NCBI GenBank assembly: GCA_030704615.1
Contig: CM060732.1
Location: forward strand, 72,211,053 to 72,275,052
From: Takakia lepidozioides
Taxonomy: Eukaryota > Streptophyta > Takakiopsida > Takakiales > Takakiaceae
Direction of reading: 5' to 3'
Length of the DNA stretch: 64,000 nucleotides
Both the position numbers and the translations under genes were made by a program. The notes under the pieces are model-generated. The model ran no database searches. It saw only the letters and a program-made list of their open reading frames with translations, and had not been told where the DNA came from. Below are positions 58,090 through 64,000 of the stretch, in pieces (the first letter of the stretch is position 1; the number at the start of each line of letters is the position of its first letter).

Positions 58090-58500
58090 ATGTTAATGCT
58101 GACGTGGCAGATGACGGACAGTGCCACGTCATCATTTACCGCCACATCAGCATGCTGACATGACGCTCACGCCACGTCAGCGTGTGTGCAGGCTCACGCC
58201 ACGTCACTCCTGCGTGAGCGTACGCTCGCGCGCTCGCGCGCAACGCTCACGCCATTGCGTCGTTGACATTGCAGTCACAAAGTCTATTTTCATTGTCGGT
58301 TTGTTTGGAATATGGAGCATAAGTCGGCATATTGTAAATGCCTATTCCCACGATTATAGGTCCCTCAGGTATAGGCACATTTTCTTTTGCCAAATGTGTT
58401 CTGACATCTGCTGACGTGACGGACGCTCACGCTTACGTGGCGTGAACGCCACGTCATGCAGATGGAGTCTGGGCTCACGCCACGTCAGCCAAGCGTGAGG
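58090..58500. repeat. CACGCCACGTCA repeat clusters, right side
   Basis: Dense words GCTCACGCCACGTCA at 58160-58215 and again at 58430-58500, with a CGCTCGCGCGCTCGCGCG stretch at about 58223-58241. They mirror the clusters at 46010-46050 and 46740-46860. Confidence 0.65.
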
Positions 58501-59600
58501 TCTTGAAAGCCAAAGTTTCATGACTGGTATTGAGGTCAGCCGTCCCCCAATCATGTATGATCCCCTGCAACTTGTATTTGAAACCATATCTGTGAACTCT
58601 GGAAAATGATCAGCCTTGGACGCCGTGGTGGGATCAGAATACATCTTATTAATTCCGCTTGACATATCTTGACAGCAACAACAAAATCACACACAAAGAC
58701 ATCCATCGATTGGGCAAAGTTGATAAGCATGTTGACAGATTCCAACAATGGTAGAAGACAAGGCATGCTCAGGATGGTTTCTTTGAGTTGAAATGTAACT
58801 CCTGTGCGAATGCTTTGAAAATAGAGACCCCATCAGTACCCATGCCCACCAATTGCTCGCCAACCTGGTGCTCTGACAACCCACCAAAATTCATGAGTGC
58901 ATCCACCATCATCCACTTCAAGTTGTCAGCATTGCCCCCATTCACAACACACTCAAGTGTCAATAGAATAGGAGTCCGCCTCCAATTTTGCACAACATAT
59001 GCATGGACAGACAACCGGCTTTGGTTGTCAATGGTGGTAACTTCATCCGTAGAGATGCTATAGAACTTTGATGCTACAACAGCTTCCGCAGTGGCTTTCA
59101 ACACAATTTGATGCATGACATCTGCCATCTCCCAACCAAAAGAGTCTGACCAAAGTTTGACAGGATTATGAAGAACCTTCAAGAAGCTGAACAAACTGTG
59201 CATGGCTTTATAGTCAGTCATGGGGCGACCTTGAGCAAGCAGGTAGAAAATTAGGGCAAACTGAACGAGTTTCCATTTCCTCTCAAAAACTATGTCATTA
59301 GGTACTTGTCCTGGCATTGCAACTAGAGCCTTGCGACGTCCAACATGTTTCCACAAACTCTCAAGTTTTCGAACATACAACTGGTCTTCCTTCTCAATCC
59401 TAGTACAAACTTTGCAGCGAACTTGAGTGACGTCCTTCCCATCTGCACCAACAGATTCGGCCCAAGGAAGTTTGGCAACCTAGCTATCATGAAAATGTCT
59501 GTTCAAGTCATAAACTTTTTGACGTTTCTTAGAAATCTCCTTAAAAGCTCTTTAACTAGCCTCTGCCATAGTAGGATCAAGCACCACACATTTTGGCTCC
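58495..59600 (-). pseudogene. hAT-family transposase B, N-terminal and central part
   Basis: On the minus strand: VRCKVCTRIEKEDQLYVRK (zinc-finger-like), KLESLWKHVGRRKAL, then frame 59380-58769 with KFYSISTDEVTTIDNQSRLS and VVNGGNADNL, the DUF4371-type start of a hAT RNase-H fold including the first Asp. After a frameshift come MLINFAQSMDVFVCD and FPEFTDMVSNTSC. Similarity to hAT copy A continues to about 58495, where the CACGCCACGTCA repeats begin. The missing end is at 45302-45985. Confidence 0.72.
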
Positions 59601-59604
59601 ACAT

Positions 59605-60480
59605 TACTGGTTGAAGCGCTCAATAAAAACATTGACGGCGGGCAACGACTCTATTTTTGAAAAAGAACTTGTACTTGAAGTTGTCTGGGGCTTTGGGAAG
59701 AGCCTGCATGAACAACAAACTGAACCCTCAAAGCTGCCAAAACTACAAACCCTAACAATTGACGAGACAGAAACGAGTGTGAAGATGGTTGAGGATCTTC
59801 CCTGTTTTCTGCCCATGTATACTGACGTTTCTGACTGTCTCAGCCTCGCTGGTGCGCACCTATCTTTGATCAGCCTCATCCAAAGTGTCTCAAATCCCTC
59901 CGCTCCGCCATATAAGTATCATTCCATGGCTGTTAAGAAGCACATTCCTCTGCATATGAGGGAGGGATATCTAATCCCTGCAGATAGACCCTGCGGAGTG
60001 GAACTGGAGATTTGAGAACAACCTTGCCCCTTTCTTTACATACTCAGCAAAGAAGGCCTACAAAGCCCTCATGGATGCCACTCCCCTTTTAAAGAAATGG
60101 AATGATAAGTGGGGTCACTATCACTTCCATGAGAAAAATTGGAAGTGTATTTGGTCCACCATTTGGGAAAATATCTAAACCGGCCAAACTCGGTGCATTT
60201 CTTTGGCAAATTGCCAACAAAGTTCTTAAAGTGGGACAATTCTTGAATTTTCAGGAAGCCATTATGTGCAACTGCTGCTCATTACCACTATTGAATCATT
60301 GGAACACTGTCTAATCTACTGCTAGGTCCCCCTGCTCAATCTGACCATTAGTGTCAGATTTCTATCGTATTTGGAACAACCTTTCTACCGAAGTGCTCAG
60401 ACACTCCACCCTCTAGCACTTGTGGAAAGCACGATGCGGTTGGACCTTGGAAAGGAAAAACACATATGTTTCTGCTCTGC
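59605..60480 (+). pseudogene. LINE C-terminal fragment
   Basis: Frames read FTYSAKKAYKALMDATPLL, then KLGAFLWQIANKVL followed by CNCC and a trailing LNHW/EHC, matching the C-terminal region and zf-RVT finger of L1-like plant LINEs; WKARCGWTLE follows at about 60420. Several stops. It starts directly at the border of hAT copy B, so one may have inserted next to the other. Confidence 0.6.
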
Positions 60481-62085
60481 TTATCCTAATTTTCTTTGAT
60501 CTCACAGTCGCTGCTAAAAAGACATGGTTGGTTTTGTGTGTAGCAATCGAAAGGTGTCCAGATGGTCAGCATACACTCCTCGCCAACTTCAGTTGGGGAA
60601 GGCAGGGTGTCACTTGCAGCTGTATGGATGCTCACACCTGCATTTGGACGGAAGGAATTCCCTTGCAATGGCAATAGCGCAAATCCCTCCTCTTCAGCTT
60701 CCCCGAAGTACGTCGACTTGTCTGATACCAATTGGAAGCACATCAAATGAAATTCTAAACCAAGACTGCTCTTCCAAAGATAGATCACTCTTCCCCTTCT
60801 CTCTATTTCTACGCTAGGTTCCCTGCCTGTGCTCTCACACTTGTTCTTTAGATGCCACGGCTCTAGTTTTGGCCTGCTCCGTGCAAGTCGTTTAGGGAGA
60901 AGGCATCGTGATCCTTCACATCTTCAGTCTTCTCTCTTGGCCCTATGCCTAGCTCACTGTTTGCTGGATTATCCTTCACGCTTATCATGAGTCCGTGCCT
61001 CATGGTTGCCTTCGGGCTTCAAGGGTTTTAATTTTTTTCCCTTCAATAATCATGAATAAAGTTCTCAAGGCTGTGAAGCCTGATTCCGGCGCTATGGGTT
61101 TGTTCCCCTTCTTCTACCGGACATAATCCTATCTGGGGAATGTAGTCGATAGATGGTCCTGGCAAAGAAGACGGAATCTCACCAAGAGGACACCACAAAC
61201 TCAGACCTCCGAAACACTTTCATCCACCCACTCAAGCACACCATTACACCCAGCGTACGCTCGCGTAAGACCCAAAAGCCACCACCCTTACTGCCACGGC
61301 AATGAGGCTTAAATAGTATTAGGTCATAATCTAATCCTAGTGCCACATGGCACTTACATATAGGTCCACCAGATGCCCTTCCAGCACAACCATAGAAAGA
61401 AGCCAGATCACCCAGACCCATCCTAATCTAATCCTAAACTAGCTGTTAGAATAAGACAGCCCCTAATAAAGCCATCAGCTGTTGCCAGCTCATCCTCATG
61501 CGCAAGGTGTAAGTTCATCCAGACTTCATCCTGGCTCCGTCCATCCCTTAAATAATCCGGAGTGCATCCCTCCTCCATTCATCCATGTCGAAAAGGAAGG
61601 TGAGAAGGAATCCCAGCTCCACAAGGCCTACCTCCATTTTCATCAAAAAAAAGAAAAAAAAAGAAAAAAGTTATTTATGTTTTCCAGTAAAAATATTTCA
61701 TGGTACAACCCAGTGTCAGCCCTAACCCAAAGTGCATTGCACTAAAAGAAAACAGAAATACTGAAGTATTGCTGAAAAGAAAGAAGGAAGGCCTCCACGT
61801 GTGAGGAATCTGGATGTGGGACCGAAGTTTCCACCCATTTGAGCCGTTGGTGGAGAAAGATGGGTGGACCGTGTCATGTGCGCGGCAGCTGCGCGGCCCT
61901 CCACAGCATATCTCCTTGTCTTTTCATTCTTTCTCGATTTCTCGCTGGGGTTCGAAGGCTGTTGAGACCGGGCAGCTGGACCATGAGCAAAATCTGTGTC
62001 TCTGCGTTAAGGGTTCCTTGTGGGTTCAGGCGGTTGGCTTTGCATGTAGCCTTCTTTTCTGTTTGAGAAGAAGGCAGAGGCGGAG
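60481..62085. other. Intergenic DNA and promoter of the DENR gene
   Basis: LINE 3' remnant may reach about 61000. A poly(A/G) tract lies at 61645-61670. The last 300 bp are probably promoter and 5' leader of the DENR gene. No other gene recognised. Confidence 0.4.
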
Positions 62086-63644
62086 ATGGCGGAAAAGCTC
62101 CAGCCCGTGCAAGTGCTCTATTGCCCTGGTATTGCCTCCTGGTCTTTCCGGTATTTTTACCCTGGCGCGTTGTTTGCTTGTTGGCCCTGGAGTGAAATGA
62201 CGACACCGTGTGTTCCTTGGAACCTTGAACTTACTTGGTTCACAAAGCTGATTTCCCATGACTGCCAATTATGTTTCGAATTTGTTGGAAGATAGAACAT
62301 TTCAAGAGGTGGGTTGTCCTAGCCTGTGCACTCTCTAAAAGAAATGTGTCCTAGAACTATCGGGGCATTTGTTAAAGGGTACGCCTTTACCGCAGTTCTC
62401 ATTCAAGTGAAATTTCGCCTTTGTTTCCCTATCCACATCTAAGAACATCTTCAAGTACTATGGGGTGTTTACATAACTTGGCGATAACTCTCTCCTGTAG
62501 AGATTTTCAATGATGAACCCATAGTGAGCTTTATAATGACATGCCATGGATAGATTTTTGGAAATTCATGCGCTAGTGGGAAGCGTGATTTCCCAGAGTA
62601 GTTCGATGCACATCATCAGAACCTGGATTTTATGGTTCCAGGAATAAATAAGTAGTTCTTGAGACATTTAGGGTTACTTCAAACCACAGCCCTCAAAATG
62701 AAAGTTCCTCACCTATTTGAGTTCATTCCTTCTCTTTTTGCATCTCATTGAAAGAGATGAATTTATATTGAATTTGACTTCAAATCTTTGGCAGCATAAG
62801 CTGTTGACGATATCACGCAGTTCTTTTCAACTGTAGAGATTTTGAACGAAAATTATGGACCAAAATGTGATATGATGTCAAACTAATTATTTCAGTCCAA
62901 TTATTTTTACTGAAGTTTATTGCCTGAGTGGAGAAAGGCATTGGTTGTTTGGTTCTTGTGGTCACAGTGGAGCAATTGTCCAGAGCTATGGATCTTCCTG
63001 AACTCTCTCTCTTTGCAAATCATTTTCAAGGCCTCAGTTAACCCTGACACATCTTTTTGAGACAATCTCTATGTGGAAAGTCAGACAAAAGCAACCTTCA
63101 TTCTAAGGTGTGTTGGGGGTCATTCTCTCACTCAGTAAATGAGTGCACATTAATATGTCCTGCTGCTGGTGGAGGCAAAGGATTTCAATTTTTTCTGAGC
63201 AGAAACTGATTGTTCAATTGCTACTGGAGGTGGGACCAGCTTGCAGTTTGCCAGCAGAGTACTGCGAGTTTGGCCCTGACTTCGATAAGTGCAAGCCATG
63301 GCTCATTAAGAATGTGCCTGATCTGTACCCGAATTTAGCCAAAGGTAACTTGAAACTCTTGTATGGTTAGAAAGGGGACTCAAGGTTCTAGACAGGGATG
63401 TCGCAGATTTGTTATGGTTTTGGTTGTAATGGCTTTTAATTTTCTTGCATTTTGAAAACCGTGTTCACGGTTAAAGGGTTGTGCCTTGAGTGATTGGATC
63501 CCAGAGTGTTTCCATTGGTCGTGGTCTGAGTTGAAATTCTATGTGGTTGATGCAACTGTTTTACAGAAGCAGCTGACAAAACAGCTGAGCAGCTCAAGAG
63601 TCTGGACCTTTCCGGGGTCAATGGAGATCCCACCAAGAGTCAAG
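62086..63644 (+). CDS. DENR/TMA22-like translation factor, 5' part
   Basis: Three exons in phase: 62086-62128 (MAEKLQPVQVLYCP), 63240-63344 and 63567-63644, with GT-AG introns of 1111 and 222 bp. The joined start has the zinc-binding, Cys-rich head of density-regulated protein: YCP-ACSLPAEYCEFGPDFDKC, KPWLIKNVPDLYP, then EAADKTAEQLKSLDL. DENR pairs with MCT-1 in eukaryotes to recycle 40S subunits and reinitiate translation, in the cytosol. The Lys-rich middle and the C-terminal SUI1 domain must lie beyond 64000; the donor site GTATGC at 63645 points on. No defects are seen in the visible 75 codons. A long first intron right after 14 codons is notable but plausible. Confidence 0.87.
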
Positions 63645-64000
63645 GTATGCTTGCTCACACCTACCAGGTGATGCTCACGTATTGTCTCATAGGGAAGTTA
63701 CTCATACAGTTTCAATTGCCGTACAACAAAGTTTGAGGGTTTAGGCCTGAGTACTTGGGTAGTGGGATTGGGGGCTTCGTGGTTGCCACAGCCACTGCAA
63801 TACATCCTCTAATATGCTCTCATTCTTGTTCCTGACAACTAGAGGAATTACAGCCTACTGCTGTCCGATCATATTTAGGTTTTAGGGCAATGCTCATTTT
63901 GCTGCATTCCATGGGTTGTTTGCAGGTAGGCTAAAGTGCCAATCATTGACATTCTGTATTTTGGGCAGATATTGTCATGTCCTTGGTTTCAGCTTTCAGT

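Larger units (their letters stand above)
45986..58494. mobile_element. Mutator-like element carrying a methyltransferase gene
   Basis: Composite of about 12.5 kb that splits hAT copy B. It carries two divergent genes that start on either side of a roughly 1.1-kb spacer (about 53090-54172): the transposase to the right and the ParB-methyltransferase fusion to the left. Both outer flanks are rich in GCTCACGCCACGTCA motifs (46010-46050 and 58425-58500), with a second inner pair (46740-46860 and 58090-58260), suggesting degenerate or nested terminal repeats. I could not define a clean 9-bp target duplication, and the ends are approximate to about 100 bp. Confidence 0.6.

Overview
This is nuclear DNA of a land plant with a repeat-rich genome. 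The evidence is two DREB-type AP2/ERF genes, a purine permease, a plastid-type ribose-5-phosphate isomerase 4 gene with nine small exons, and the start of a DENR gene. The gene introns have normal GT-AG ends. I cannot name the species. The transposon mix (piggyBac, PHD-finger gypsy, hAT, MULE, tRNA-derived SINEs, methyltransferase-bearing elements) makes me lean towards a seed-free plant, but that is an inference.

Host genes from left to right: an intronless DREB gene (3610-4401, minus); an RPI4-like gene (10996-16240, minus) rebuilt here from nine phase-compatible exons; a second intronless DREB gene (23122-23850, plus); a two-exon purine permease with one in-frame TAG (30209-31632, minus); and the first three exons of a DENR-like translation factor (62086-63644, plus), cut by the window end. 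A possible AP2 relic lies near 7.2-7.4 kb. Between genes are LINE, gypsy and copia fragments, four tRNA-derived SINEs, a TTAA-flanked piggyBac-type MITE (482-1121), two adjoining CAGTG-ended hAT-type elements with 8-bp target duplications (24953-26784), a long-TIR foldback MITE (21559-21903) and several hairpins.

The centre of interest is 34-59 kb, where two unrelated transposons each carry a DNA methyltransferase. The first is an LTR retroelement: LTR fragment at 34160-34443, a 4.5-kb leader with a 2.4-kb G-rich minisatellite, then gag, two zinc knuckles, an aspartic-protease-like domain and a C5-cytosine methyltransferase (41660-42517). Its LTR is related to the LTRs flanking a gypsy integrase tail that ends in a PHD finger (19136-19714). 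This suggests one family that once carried both a chromatin reader and a DNA methylation writer.

The second is a roughly 12-kb Mutator-like element (about 45986-58494) that splits a hAT transposase gene in two. It holds two divergent genes. The plus-strand gene is a MULE transposase with a SWIM zinc finger. The minus-strand gene is a multi-exon fusion of a ParB/sulfiredoxin-like domain to a permuted amino (N6/N4)-DNA-methyltransferase-like domain. Two introns or non-coding stretches of the fusion gene hold arrays of a 20-bp palindrome (consensus near GAATGTCGTCAACGACATTC). Both transposons are decayed by frameshifts and stops, so any function belongs to intact relatives.
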